DNA of 35,499 bases from Flavobacterium pectinovorum. GTDB lineage: Bacteria > Bacteroidota > Bacteroidia > Flavobacteriales > Flavobacteriaceae. Where the stretch lies: assembly GCF_006438875.1 (NCBI RefSeq), contig NZ_RCZH01000002.1:432386-467884 (forward strand). Direction: 5' to 3'. How positions within the stretch are numbered: the stretch's first letter is position 1; every line of letters begins with the position of its first letter. The position numbers and the translations under genes were made by a program. Positions 23,868-32,918 of the stretch are shown here, piece by piece. The notes below the pieces were generated by a model, which searched no databases, was not told where the DNA came from, and worked only from the letters and a program-made list of their open reading frames with translations.

Positions 23868-24608
23868 ATGAAAGGAATTAAAATTGTTTTTTGGGTTTTG
23901 TGGCGCATTTGGTTTTACGTCTTGATGGCTATTCCGATATTGATTATGCTGCCGTTTTTACTGATTTCTATTATATCAGAGAGTGGTTATCCCTATTTCT
24001 TTAAAATGGCCCGCATTTGGGCTAAATTCATCCTTTTTGGCATGGGTTTCTATTATAAAATCGAACGCGAACAGAAGCTGATCAAAAATAAGAGCTACAT
24101 GATTGTGGCGAACCATACTTCAATGACCGATATTATGTTGATGTTGGCGGTGGTACGAAATCCTTTTGTTTTCGTTGGAAAAAAAGAACTTTCGAAGATT
24201 CCGTTGTTTGGGTTTTTCTATAAAAGAACTTGTATTTTAGTAGATAGAAATTCTTCAAAAAGCAAAAACGATGTATTCAAGAGAGCACAAAGCAGACTTA
24301 ATCAAGGACTTAGTATTTGTATTTTTCCAGAAGGAGGAGTTCCTGACGATGAATCTATTTTGTTGGATGAGTTTAAAGACGGTGCTTTTAGATTGGCTTT
24401 AGAACATCATATTCCTATCGTTCCTATCGTTTTTGCGGATAATAAAGAACGTTTTTCGTATCGTTTTTTCAGCGGAAGTCCCGGAAAAATGCGCGTGAAA
24501 GTATTGCCTTTTGTAGCAACAGAAGGTCTTGGAAGTGAAAATAGGAAAGAGCTTCGTGACAGAGTAAGACAATTGATTTATAAAGGTTTACTTGAATTTA
24601 AAAAGTAA
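23868..24608 (+). CDS. plsC: 1-acyl-sn-glycerol-3-phosphate acyltransferase
   Basis: A 246-residue membrane enzyme that acylates lysophosphatidic acid to phosphatidic acid in phospholipid synthesis. Hydrophobic N-terminal segments (about 8-37 and 50-62) precede the catalytic HX4D motif NHTSMTD (His83, Asp88). The substrate motif FPEGGVPDDE is near 156-165, and the third conserved block IPIVPIVF is near 184-191. The symbol is given by family; enzymes of this group can also act on other lysolipids. It appears to be transcribed alone and ends at a clear terminator. Confidence 0.92.
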   Translation: MKGIKIVFWVLWRIWFYVLMAIPILIMLPFLLISIISESGYPYFFKMARIWAKFILFGMGFYYKIEREQKLIKNKSYMIVANHTSMTDIMLMLAVVRNPFVFVGKKELSKIPLFGFFYKRTCILVDRNSSKSKNDVFKRAQSRLNQGLSICIFPEGGVPDDESILLDEFKDGAFRLALEHHIPIVPIVFADNKERFSYRFFSGSPGKMRVKVLPFVATEGLGSENRKELRDRVRQLIYKGLLEFKK

Positions 24609-24633
24609 AATCTAAAATCGCAATAAAACGATG

Positions 24634-24667
24634 AAACCCGACAAACTTTGAAATTTGTCGGGTTTCC
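24634..24667 (+). terminator. Terminator of plsC
   Basis: AAACCCGACAAA pairs perfectly with TTTGTCGGGTTT (12 bp) around CTTTGAAA. Confidence 0.85.
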
Positions 24668-25116
24668 TTTTGAATTAAAAACCCCCGTCTTCTATTCAAA
24701 GATTATCGATGAATTATCTTTTCTGAAATGAAACGTAATACTTTTTTTAATTTTAATTTGGTTATTCGGCGGTTTTTATTGTACAACACTTCTATTTTCT
24801 CTTTCATAAGTCAAAAATATTATAGGATTGCTAATAAAGAGTTTGCTTAGAACTCCAGTTAATGTCATATAGTATAGAGATAAAAAAAGGAAAAAGGTTG
24901 CGTAAAAATTTTAAAAACGAAATAAAAAAAGGATAAAAACCCGTTAGCACCAAATAAACTAACGGATTTCTATAAAATAAACCAACCAAATTTATTATAA
25001 AAAGAACCTTCGAAATGGGTACTTATGGCCAAATACGAATCAAATCTTAGGTTTAATTGTATAGATGGAAATGTTTTAAAATGGTTGCGTCCTTTTTGGA
25101 TTTATTTTTAAATAAA

Positions 25117-25148
25117 AAAACCGACAGTTATTAAAACATGTCGGTTTT
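25117..25148 (-). terminator. Terminator of recA
   Basis: AAAACCGACA pairs with TGTCGGTTTT; on the minus strand it is followed by a run of T. It lies about 47 bases after the recA stop. Confidence 0.88.
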
Positions 25149-25194
25149 GTAAATTGATCAACAATTTGTTGATGTATTGTGATGTATTTGTGTA

Positions 25195-26241
25195 TTAAGC
25201 GTTTGCCAATTCTTTGATATGCGCTTTAATTTTTGCTTCTAATTCATCTGCTAATTCCGGATTATCTTTGATTAAAGATTTTACAGCATCACGACCTTGT
25301 CCTAATTTTGTATCTCCGTAGCTAAACCAAGATCCTGCTTTTTTAACGATCTCAAATTCAACCGCTAAATCAAGAATTTCTCCAGTTTTAGAAACTCCTT
25401 CTCCGTACATAATGTCGAATTCAGCAGTTTTGAAAGGCGGAGCTACTTTGTTTTTTACGATCTTAACTTTAGTTCGGTTTCCAATAACATTTTCACCATC
25501 TTTAATTTGAGAAGAACGACGAATATCGATACGTACAGAAGCGTAGAATTTTAATGCGTTACCACCCGTTGTAGTTTCAGGATTTCCAAACATAACACCA
25601 ATTTTCTCTCTCAACTGGTTGATGAAGAAAACAGTACAATTCGTTTTACTAATAGTTCCGGTTAATTTTCTTAAAGCCTGTGACATCAAACGTGCGTGAA
25701 GACCCATTTTAGAATCTCCCATTTCACCTTCGATTTCACTTTTTGGTGTCAATGCAGCAACAGAGTCAATTACCACAATATCAATTGCTCCTGAACGAAT
25801 TAAATTCTCAGCAATTTCCAGAGCTTGTTCCCCGTTATCTGGTTGAGAGATGATTAGGTTTTCGATATCTACGCCTAATTTTTCTGCATAATTTCTATCA
25901 AAAGCATGCTCAGCATCTATAAAAGCAGCAATTCCACCCGCTTTTTGAGCTTCAGCAATTGCATGTAAGGTTAAGGTTGTTTTTCCAGAAGATTCCGGAC
26001 CATATATTTCAATGATTCTTCCTCTAGGGTAACCATTTACTCCAAGCGCTAAATCAACACCAAGAGAACCTGAAGAAATAGTTTCTACTTCTACAATGGC
26101 TTTGTCGCCCATTTTCATTACAGTTCCTTTACCGTATGTCTTATCTAGTTTATCAAGCGTAAGTTGGAGCGCTTTTAATTTGGCTTCTTTTTCTGAACTC
26201 ATCTCTTTTTTTTCTTTTACTTCTTTTACTTTTTCTTTCAT
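25195..26241 (-). CDS. recA: Recombinase RecA
   Basis: The central homologous-recombination and SOS-response ATPase. The Walker A motif GPESSGKTT is at about 81-89, and the Walker B-like VVIDSVAAL and the L2-loop region [25 protein letters not shown] are present. The C-terminal domain ends [11 protein letters not shown]. The first 13 residues ([12 protein letters not shown] type) are low-complexity and charged. The family usually starts at [12 protein letters not shown] (ATG at 26202), so the true protein may be 335 residues and the extra ATG merely in frame. No LexA-type operator is evident upstream. Confidence 0.97.
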   Translation of the reverse strand: MKEKVKEVKEKKEMSSEKEAKLKALQLTLDKLDKTYGKGTVMKMGDKAIVEVETISSGSLGVDLALGVNGYPRGRIIEIYGPESSGKTTLTLHAIAEAQKAGGIAAFIDAEHAFDRNYAEKLGVDIENLIISQPDNGEQALEIAENLIRSGAIDIVVIDSVAALTPKSEIEGEMGDSKMGLHARLMSQALRKLTGTISKTNCTVFFINQLREKIGVMFGNPETTTGGNALKFYASVRIDIRRSSQIKDGENVIGNRTKVKIVKNKVAPPFKTAEFDIMYGEGVSKTGEILDLAVEFEIVKKAGSWFSYGDTKLGQGRDAVKSLIKDNPELADELEAKIKAHIKELANA

Positions 26242-26391
26242 CTAAATTTTTATAATTCTTTCATTTTCAAAACAAATCAGAAATTAAATAACTTACTGAT
26301 TTAGATTTGTATCAGGCTTGGAATGGTGTAAAAATACTTCTTTTTTTGAAGTTTGATTGTTCCAAATTGTATCAAATTTGCACAATTTGTA

Positions 26392-26910
26392 TTATAAAAA
26401 TAAAGCCTTTAATTCTGTGGCCTCTTCCGGTTTTATCTTTCCGGCAAGCAATAAGCTCAATTGTTTACGACGTAAAGCAGCATCAAAACGTTGAATTTCA
26501 AGATCCGTTTCCGGCGCAATTGGCGGAACTTCAACAGGTCTTCCGCTATCATCAACGGCAACAAAAGTATAAATGGCTTCGTTGGCTTTGGTTCTGCTTC
26601 CAGATTCACGGTCTTCTACCCAAACATCGATAAAAACTTCCATAGAACTTTTAAAAGATCTGGAAACCTTTGCTTCTATTGTAACTACGGCTCCAAGGGG
26701 AATGGCCCTGTTAAAAGCAACGTGATTTACAGATGCAGTAACCACAATTCGGCGTGAATGTCTGCGCGCTGCAATACTGGCTGCACGATCCATACGGGCT
26801 AATAATTCACCGCCAAAAAGATTGTTTAAAGGATTTGTTTCGCTCGGTAAAACTAAATCAGTTAAGATTGTTAGGGATTCTGAAGGATGTTTTGGATTCA
26901 TTTTTTTCAC
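26392..26910 (-). CDS. Acyl-CoA thioesterase (hotdog fold)
   Basis: A 172-residue protein of the YciA/BFIT-type acyl-CoA thioester hydrolases. The hotdog signature is visible as LVLPSETNPLNNLFGGELLARMDRAASIAA (about 19-48), followed by VVTASVNHVAFNRAIPLGAVV and EAIYTFVAVDDSGRPVEVP. The Asn-Leu-Phe-Gly-Gly and Asp of the helix region correspond to the active-site part of the family. It hydrolyses acyl-CoA to free acid and CoA; chain preference is unknown. It is not clearly in an operon with recA or the DoxX gene. Confidence 0.92.
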   Translation of the reverse strand: MKKMNPKHPSESLTILTDLVLPSETNPLNNLFGGELLARMDRAASIAARRHSRRIVVTASVNHVAFNRAIPLGAVVTIEAKVSRSFKSSMEVFIDVWVEDRESGSRTKANEAIYTFVAVDDSGRPVEVPPIAPETDLEIQRFDAALRRKQLSLLLAGKIKPEEATELKALFL

Positions 26911-26953
26911 TGTAAAATTTTATTTTTCATGTCCACTTTGTAGACGTTTTTTT

Positions 26954-27014
26954 GCCACAGATTAAAAGGATTTCAACGATTTTTCTAATCCTTTTAATCT
27001 GTGAAATCTGTGGC
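26954..27014. repeat. Inverted repeat between the thioesterase and DoxX genes
   Basis: GCCACAGATT at the left end pairs with AATCTGTGGC at the right end, and ATTAAAAGGATT pairs with AATCCTTTTAAT inside. It resembles a dispersed GCCACAGATTAAAAGGATT-type repeat and could serve as a terminator for DoxX on the minus strand. Confidence 0.75.
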
Positions 27015-27021
27015 ATATTTT

Positions 27022-27405
27022 TTAATTCAACCAATAAACAGCCATTATAGCTGGGATAAAATAGATAACGATAGTTCTCGCGCCATCATAATCTTTGGCT
27101 AATCGTTGCCCAAAAAGCATCATTAACAAAGAGATACAGGAGAAAATAGCGCCATATAAACCAAATTCACGACCGCTGTCTGTCAATAATTGTATGGCAC
27201 CAACAACACATAAAATTCCGGAAATTAATTCTAAAATTAAAAGATGAAGTAAGGCGAGAGGCACTTGGTTCTTTAGTATTGTTTTGGCAAAATGACCTTT
27301 AAGCCATTCCACATTATCTTTCCAATAAAATATTTTTTCATATCCTGATTGTAAAAACGTTAAGGCTAGAAAAGCTAATAGTAAAATAGAGGCAACATTA
27401 TTCAT
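27022..27405 (-). CDS. DoxX family membrane protein
   Basis: A 127-residue protein with four hydrophobic segments (about 5-22, 48-70, 80-98 and 108-126). The conserved DoxX start is ILLLAFLALTFLQSGYEKIF, with SGYEK and a downstream LELISGILCVVGA. Members of this family are quinone-linked or respiratory-accessory membrane proteins, and most are uncharacterised. It begins 7 bases after the delta' stop, so the two share a transcript. Confidence 0.85.
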   Translation of the reverse strand: MNNVASILLLAFLALTFLQSGYEKIFYWKDNVEWLKGHFAKTILKNQVPLALLHLLILELISGILCVVGAIQLLTDSGREFGLYGAIFSCISLLMMLFGQRLAKDYDGARTIVIYFIPAIMAVYWLN

Positions 27406-27412
27406 TTGAAAA

Positions 27413-28561
27413 TTATTTTTTATGAATTAAACGAGTCAATTTTATGGATAAATCGGTTAGGATTATTTTTGCATTTCCATTTCTTTCAATGTGATACATG
27501 GCTTCTGAAAGTTCTTTGAAAATTTCGTGAATGTTATTTCCATTTACGAACGGAGCAAAATTTTCGAGTTTGAATTTATCAACTTTTGGTTCAATGTAGA
27601 CTAAAGTTGGTGCCTGATAATTGAGTAAAAGTGCCTGACGAAACATTTCGATACAAAACTGAATGAATTTTTTTTGACTTTCGCGTCCTAATCCTGCTAT
27701 TTCTTCACTCCAGGAAATCAGATCCTGAATTGCAGCGGCATTTCCTTTGGCTCTAAAAGCTGCACGCACCCAATTGACAAACCATTGCTCAAAAGGATAT
27801 TCTGAATCATCTTCTTTTAATAAATGTAAGGCACGGTTAAAATTTCCCTGCGCCTGATGTGCAATTTTAAAAGCGGCTTTTTCGTCGATATTTTCTTTTG
27901 AAATTAGAGCTTCGGCAATTACTTTTTCCGGTAATCCATTAAAGTGAATTACCTGACAACGTGATCTTATGGTTTGTATGATGTCTTCTTCATTTTCAGA
28001 AATCAGAATAAAAATGGTTTTATCCGATGGTTCTTCCAATAATTTCAGAAGCTTATTTGATGCTGCGATATTCATTTTATCAGCCATCCAGATGATCATA
28101 ATTTTGTAGCCGCCTTCATAAGATTTTAGCGAAAGCGATTTTAAAACTTCCTGAGCATCTTCGACCCGAATTTCTCCCTGTTTGTTTTGAACACCAAGAA
28201 TTTTATACCAGTCAAACAATCCTCCGTAAGGCATTTCCTGAATAAAGGTGCGCCAGTCCTGAATGAAGTCTAAACTTTTTGGTTTGGTTTTTACATCCTC
28301 GGTTGTTACTGTTGGATATATAAAATGCAAATCGGGATGTGAGATGTTTTGAAACTTCAAATTGCAGGAATCATTTCCGTTTGAGTTTTCATTTCCTGTA
28401 TTGTTACACAAAATATATTGCGCGTAGGCAATTGCTGCTGATAATGTGCCACTCCCTTCTGGCCCAATGAATAATTGAGCGTGCGGAATTCGTCCGGAAG
28501 ATGCACTTTTTATCAAGTGACTTTTGATGTAATCCTGACCTAAAATTTGTGAAAATTGCAT
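27413..28561 (-). CDS. holB: DNA polymerase III subunit delta'
   Basis: A clamp-loader subunit of 382 residues with the layout of an AAA+ protein. It starts FSQILGQDYIKSHLIKSASSGRIPHAQLFIGPEGSG. LKLLEEPSDKTIFILISEN is the family Walker B/sensor region, and TIRSRCQVIHF contains the SRC motif. The P-loop GPEGSGTLS lacks the Lys of GKT, in line with delta' being a non-ATPase stator. The zinc-module region (ILCNNTGNENSNGNDSCNL) keeps only two of the usual four Cys. The tail collar domain is present. It is the first gene of a two-gene unit with DoxX. Confidence 0.93.
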   Translation of the reverse strand: MQFSQILGQDYIKSHLIKSASSGRIPHAQLFIGPEGSGTLSAAIAYAQYILCNNTGNENSNGNDSCNLKFQNISHPDLHFIYPTVTTEDVKTKPKSLDFIQDWRTFIQEMPYGGLFDWYKILGVQNKQGEIRVEDAQEVLKSLSLKSYEGGYKIMIIWMADKMNIAASNKLLKLLEEPSDKTIFILISENEEDIIQTIRSRCQVIHFNGLPEKVIAEALISKENIDEKAAFKIAHQAQGNFNRALHLLKEDDSEYPFEQWFVNWVRAAFRAKGNAAAIQDLISWSEEIAGLGRESQKKFIQFCIEMFRQALLLNYQAPTLVYIEPKVDKFKLENFAPFVNGNNIHEIFKELSEAMYHIERNGNAKIILTDLSIKLTRLIHKK

Positions 28562-28993
28562 GAAGCAAAGATAGAAGAAAATGATACAGGCAAAAATTTT
28601 CGATCAAAAGTTTACTCGTTGCGTTTCATTTCTGACGTTATTGGAGTTTTGGATGCAATTTTTTGAAGTTTGTTAACCAACTTTTGTTAATAAAGAGACG
28701 AATCTGAGGAGATATTAAGACTTTTTTGTTAATAGTTTTTTGGATAAAACGACTAACGTAAGGTTTTTTTGGTTATTAATTTCAAACATTAAAATTTTTT
28801 AATAAACATAATCTTACGGTTTTTGTTTTAACAATTTTAACAAAAACCCCGTTAAAACGCACATTTTCTCGACATAAGGTTGTTTTTTAAGGTTTTTTTA
28901 AGCTTTTTTTTTGAAAAAAGAAATCAATAAAGTTGCAATTTAAGTTAATTTATATATTTTTGTTTTCATAACAACCACTTATAATCAGAATTT
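28562..28993. other. Gene-free T-rich spacer
   Basis: A 432-base spacer with long T runs. It has near-complementary segments ACGTAAGGTTTTTTTGG and AATCTTACGGTTTTTG about 60 bases apart, and a promoter at its right end. No gene is seen. Confidence 0.65.
28933..28962 (+). promoter_or_regulatory. Bacteroidetes-type promoter
   Basis: TTG at 28933-28935 and TATTTTTG at 28955-28962 are separated by 19 bases. The ATG of the exported protein lies 32 bases on. Confidence 0.6.
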
Positions 28994-29446
28994 ATGAAAG
29001 GGAAAATTATTTTATTAAGTACACTTTTTTTCTTGACAACCGGTGCTATTTCTGCACAGGCAAAAAACGCTCCAAGAAGTATCATTAGTACAACTGCACT
29101 TATCCGAAAATACCATGATCAGAAAGAATTAAGTGGTATGCAAAAAGGAGAACTTTTAGAATTGTACATTGAGCGTATTAAAGTTTTAGTTAAAACTCTT
29201 CCTTACATTGCTTTAGTTACTAAACCTGGTGTTACGATGGCAGACTTAGGTATTCCGGACGATTCTGAACACAAAAAAGTATTGGATGCTCAAGCCGTTG
29301 GTACAACAACTTTCCTGGATACGACAGTAGAATTTCAAAGAAAAATGATGCCGTATTCTGATAAAGGAAACCTGATCGCAGCAATTTTATTTTACGAAAG
29401 TACATTGAAATCATTACACGAGTTCAACGAATTGAACGAAATGTAA
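28994..29446 (+). CDS. Small exported protein of unknown function
   Basis: A 150-residue protein with a signal peptide (GKIILLSTLFFLTTGAISAQ, cleavage near residue 22). The mature part is predicted mostly helical (LELYIERIKVLVKTLPYIAL, TTVEFQRKMMPY, ILFYESTLKSLHEFNELNEM). It has no Cys, no lipobox and no sorting domain. It has its own promoter, and a hairpin terminator lies between it and the next gene. I do not recognise the family. Its position upstream of the surface-protein cluster suggests an envelope role. Confidence 0.8.
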   Translation: MKGKIILLSTLFFLTTGAISAQAKNAPRSIISTTALIRKYHDQKELSGMQKGELLELYIERIKVLVKTLPYIALVTKPGVTMADLGIPDDSEHKKVLDAQAVGTTTFLDTTVEFQRKMMPYSDKGNLIAAILFYESTLKSLHEFNELNEM

Positions 29447-29529
29447 TATTTAAAAATATTTTTTAAAACCTTTTTGAAGATGTTTACGTAGATGGTGTAA
29501 ACTTTCTGCAGCATTTGAAAAAGGATAAA

Positions 29530-29588
29530 AAACAACTCGTTCTCGAAGTGTTCTGATTTTTTTCAGGGAATTCGAGATGAGTTTTTTC
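29530..29588 (+). terminator. Long-stem terminator
   Basis: AACTCGTTCTCGAA pairs with TTCGAGATGAGTT (imperfect, about 11 bp) with a large loop, followed by TTTTT. Confidence 0.6.
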
Positions 29589-29644
29589 ATTTACGCATAC
29601 GCATACCCAAATTTATTATTAACCCCAAATAATACCACCTTATC

Positions 29645-30937
29645 ATGAAAAAAATTACTCAAATGATCTGCGTTCTTTTGACAGTTGCTAGTATGAGTGC
29701 TCAGCAAGAGAAAGGAATTATGGGCTACAACAATTGGTTGAACAACTGGACCGAATTTAAGCCTAACAAAGTAGAGTATGGAGAAGCAAACCAAATTTTA
29801 GCAGGAAACATTTCTGTTAATACTAAATTGCTGAAGAGGAATATATATGTTTTACAAGGCAATGTTTATGTTACGAACAATGCTGTTTTAACAATTGAAC
29901 CAGGAACTTTAATTATTGGTGATTTCGAAACAAAAGGAACATTGGTAGTTACAAAAGGTGCACAACTTATTGCAGATGGTTTAGAAACTGACCCTGTCGT
30001 ATTTACTTCTAACCGCAGCCAGAAAAAAGCTGGAGACTGGGGAGGAATTGTAATCCTTGGTGATGCACCAATCAATAAATTTGGAAATGTTGGTTCTTAT
30101 AACTTAGATCTTGATCCTACACTTACTACTTATGGTGGTGATAATGCTGCAGGAAATTCAGGCGTTTTGAGATTTGTGAGAATCGAATTTGCCGGAAAAA
30201 AAGTAAAAGGTGTTGATACTTTCAATGGTTTAACTATTGCTGGTGTTGGATCTAAAACTATACTTGAAAACATTATGGTAAGCTACTCTGGTGGTGACTC
30301 ATTTGCCTTTTTTGGAGGTGATGTAAACGCTACTAAATTAGTTTCTTATAAATCTATCAACGACGATTACAAATTTACACAAGGTGTTCAATGTCGTTTA
30401 TACAACTCATTAGCCGTTAGATCTTCTTATTTATCAAGTAATAAAGACGGTTCTCGTTGCATGGAAGTAAAATCATTTGAAAAGAAAAATGAAACTGATT
30501 TCAATAAAAAACAAACTTTAGTTGTTGCAACAAACATCACTATGCTTAATGATAGTGAAAATATAAAAGCTGATATTCAGTCAGGTTTAGTAAAAGAGGC
30601 TGTTTATGTAGCCGAAACTGCTTCTCTTGAAATGAAAAGAAGCGTAATTTCCGGATTTAATCCTGCTGTTTTATTAGATAGTAAAACCGAGATTAATGAT
30701 GCCAACCTTAAGAAAATCAAAATTGAAGAAATGTACTTTAACCTATGTAACGGAAACATCTTTACAGAGTACAATTCTAACAATGAAGATCTAGAGAACT
30801 GGTACGGAAACACCGTGTTTTTCAATGTTATGGCACAAAGTGATAACAAAGAAACATTCATTGATATTTTTAACCCTAAAAAACCAGATTTTAGACTGCA
30901 ACTAGGAAAAATTACAGCCTCTAGCGGAAACAGATAA
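29645..30937 (+). CDS. Exported beta-helix-like protein
   Basis: A 430-residue protein with a signal peptide (KKITQMICVLLTVASMSAQ). The repeated short-strand pattern (NVYVTNNAVLTIEPGTLI, KGTLVVTKGAQLIADG, GDWGGIVILGDAPIN, FNGLTIAGVGSKTILENIMVSYS) is typical of right-handed parallel beta-helices in Bacteroidetes surface proteins. There is no recognisable T9SS C-terminal domain, so how it reaches the surface is unclear; it may stay periplasmic. Two Cys lie in the central region (about 256 and 277) and one near 367. It precedes the T9SS cargo/PorP genes on the same strand and may belong to the same unit. Confidence 0.82.
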   Translation: MKKITQMICVLLTVASMSAQQEKGIMGYNNWLNNWTEFKPNKVEYGEANQILAGNISVNTKLLKRNIYVLQGNVYVTNNAVLTIEPGTLIIGDFETKGTLVVTKGAQLIADGLETDPVVFTSNRSQKKAGDWGGIVILGDAPINKFGNVGSYNLDLDPTLTTYGGDNAAGNSGVLRFVRIEFAGKKVKGVDTFNGLTIAGVGSKTILENIMVSYSGGDSFAFFGGDVNATKLVSYKSINDDYKFTQGVQCRLYNSLAVRSSYLSSNKDGSRCMEVKSFEKKNETDFNKKQTLVVATNITMLNDSENIKADIQSGLVKEAVYVAETASLEMKRSVISGFNPAVLLDSKTEINDANLKKIKIEEMYFNLCNGNIFTEYNSNNEDLENWYGNTVFFNVMAQSDNKETFIDIFNPKKPDFRLQLGKITASSGNR

Positions 30938-31040
30938 ATAGATTTCGATTTTTATTTCAAAGCGTAAATTTTATTAATAAAGTCCCCAGACACAATTTAT
31001 GTATTCGTCTCATACGGACCCAAATAAAGATCAAGACATA

Positions 31041-31457
31041 ATGATACTATCTACAAAAAAATATTTCTTATATACAATATTTTTGGTTTCTCCTATTACG
31101 TTAAGTCTGTATGCACAAAGTACAGTAGAAAGACCTACAATTTCTATTGATTCTAACTGCGAATCAGCTGCGTTTAATGCACTAAACCAAAAGAATGACA
31201 TAGTTGATAGTAATATCAGCAAATTAGATGATTCTAATCATTGTATAGTAGGGCTATCCATCCCCAAGGATAGCTCTGCTGTTGCAAATGAGGTGAATAA
31301 TCAGTCATCAAACTGTGACGAAAACTCAACAATTACTTATAGTTATTCTGCTCTTGCAAAAGATATAATTGAGAATTATAAGTATGATTTTTCAGAAACA
31401 TTCATCGACATTTTGTTTTTTGAGCGTATAGATTTAGCCAGAACTCGCACTATATGA
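31041..31457 (+). CDS. Short exported protein of unknown function
   Basis: A 138-residue protein starting MILSTKKYFLYTIFLVSPIT, a good signal peptide ending at LYAQ. The frame is open to an ATG at 30999, but those 14 residues are polar and would precede the signal, so 31041 is preferred. The mature part is Asn/Ser/Asp-rich with three Cys (NCESAAF, HCIVG, NCDEN). Its stop overlaps the start of the T9SS cargo gene by 4 bases (ATGA), which indicates coupled translation. Function is unknown; it is a likely accessory to the cargo and PorP/SprF pair. Confidence 0.75.
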   Translation: MILSTKKYFLYTIFLVSPITLSLYAQSTVERPTISIDSNCESAAFNALNQKNDIVDSNISKLDDSNHCIVGLSIPKDSSAVANEVNNQSSNCDENSTITYSYSALAKDIIENYKYDFSETFIDILFFERIDLARTRTI

Positions 31458-32917
31458 TTCAAAAAACTACTTTTAATTTTACCTGTTTTTTCCTTTTTTT
31501 TAGTATTTTCTTTGGTACTGAAACGAGTTCTTATGCTCAGACTAAAACTATAAATCCACAGGTTTTAGCGTTTGACAGGATTTGTGCAGACAATACTACG
31601 CAGTATAATGCAACGTTTACCTATTCTGGTTTTCCAGCTGGGACTGTTTTTGTTGTAGAACTTTCAACAAACAATTTTACAACTATTGTGACTGCAAATA
31701 CAATAGATGTTTCAGATCCTGCAGTCAATCAAAAAACGATAAGATTTAATGTTCCATCTGATCTTCCGGGATCTGATACTTATAGTTTAAGGGTTTCAAC
31801 AACAGGTTTTTCAAGTGCAAAGTTTGTTTCATTTGGCCTAAAAACTTCTTTTCCTATTTATTATAAAGCGCATGATAAGCAGTACACGATAAATAACTTT
31901 AACGGTACGGCAACTTTTTGTGCTGGTGGCAGTATTCTGTTAACTATCGATCCGGACACAACAACACCTCCAAACGATTCGCCTTTAAAATACCCTTTTT
32001 TGACTTATAACTGGTATAAAGACAATGGTGTTTCGACACCTCCAACTCTTATGGCGGGAGCCACAGGGCCAAGTTATAAAGTTACGGCAGTAGGCGTTTA
32101 TTATGTAGAAACCAATTACGGAACCTGTACTTCTGAATCTTATTCAAATCGTGTTACCGTTTCCTCGTCAGGTGCCGGTTCTGCAGTTACAATAGATTCG
32201 AGCTTAGGGAATCCTTTTTGTTCAAGTGCAGACGGAACGATTCTAACAGCAACTTCCACTTCAGGAAATAGTTATGTATGGAAAAAAGACAATGTAGTAA
32301 TTAACGGAGCTACTACTCGTTCAATCAAGGCTACAGACCCAGGGATCTATACTGTTGATGTTGATTTTGGAGGATGTACGGCAAGTGGTACAATAGACCT
32401 GAAAAGTAATGGATTTAATGCAAGTATTGACGTTGCAGATGTGTACAAATTAAAAGATGGTGAAATACTTGATGTCAATATTATTACTGATGCAATCAAT
32501 CCAAAAATTGAGTGGTTCTTAAACGGTAATGTTATACAAGGAGCAACAGGAACTAATTACAAAGTAGCAACAATAGGTAATTATAAAGCAGTGATTTCTC
32601 AGTCTTTAGGATGTGTTGTTACAAAAGAATTCCCATTTAAAATTACATCAGAAATCGAAGCAGTTACTGGTGTTATTCCTAACATATTAAAGTTAAGCGG
32701 AATCAATCCTTATTGGAATATTCCGGATATATATAAAAATGATACTACAAAAGTTATTATTATAAGTTCAAACGGCGACAAGGTCCTGGACGTTGTTAAT
32801 TACCAAGGAGATTGGCCTCAAACGGCAATAGATTTTAAAAATGTAAATCCAGTATATTACTATGTCATTCAATCCGACACAGGCGAAAAAAAAGGATCAA
32901 TAACTGTGATAAAATAA
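31454..32917 (+). CDS. Surface protein with Ig-like repeats and T9SS type B sorting domain
   Basis: A 487-residue protein with a signal peptide (FFLFFSIFFGTETSSYAQ). Several Ig/PKD-like modules follow, containing YNWYKDNG, YKVTAVGVYYVETNYGTC and YVWKKDNVVINGATTRSIKATDPGIYTVDV. The last 85 residues look like a degenerate gliding-associated (type B) C-terminal domain: GVIPNILKLSG, YWNIPDIY, KVIIISSNGDKVLDVVNYQGDWP, PVYYYVIQ and GSITVIK. Such domains target proteins through the T9SS, usually with a PorP/SprF partner, and one is encoded one base downstream. A role as adhesin or filament subunit is inferred. Confidence 0.88.
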   Translation: MIQKTTFNFTCFFLFFSIFFGTETSSYAQTKTINPQVLAFDRICADNTTQYNATFTYSGFPAGTVFVVELSTNNFTTIVTANTIDVSDPAVNQKTIRFNVPSDLPGSDTYSLRVSTTGFSSAKFVSFGLKTSFPIYYKAHDKQYTINNFNGTATFCAGGSILLTIDPDTTTPPNDSPLKYPFLTYNWYKDNGVSTPPTLMAGATGPSYKVTAVGVYYVETNYGTCTSESYSNRVTVSSSGAGSAVTIDSSLGNPFCSSADGTILTATSTSGNSYVWKKDNVVINGATTRSIKATDPGIYTVDVDFGGCTASGTIDLKSNGFNASIDVADVYKLKDGEILDVNIITDAINPKIEWFLNGNVIQGATGTNYKVATIGNYKAVISQSLGCVVTKEFPFKITSEIEAVTGVIPNILKLSGINPYWNIPDIYKNDTTKVIIISSNGDKVLDVVNYQGDWPQTAIDFKNVNPVYYYVIQSDTGEKKGSITVIK

Positions 32918-32918
32918 T

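Larger units (their letters stand above)
24609..25194. other. Gene-free spacer between plsC and recA
   Basis: A 586-base spacer with the plsC terminator, a weaker CCGTTAG / CTAACGG hairpin near 24941-24965, and the recA terminator at 25117-25148. A 34-codon minus-strand frame (24703-24807, starting MKEKIEVLYNKNRRITKLKL) encodes a basic peptide. I see no ribosome-binding or homology support and do not call it. Confidence 0.65.

Noticed and set aside
24703..24807. 34-codon basic minus-strand frame between plsC and recA
   Set aside because: A TATTTTTG-like box lies only a few bases before its ATG, too close to be its promoter; no other support.
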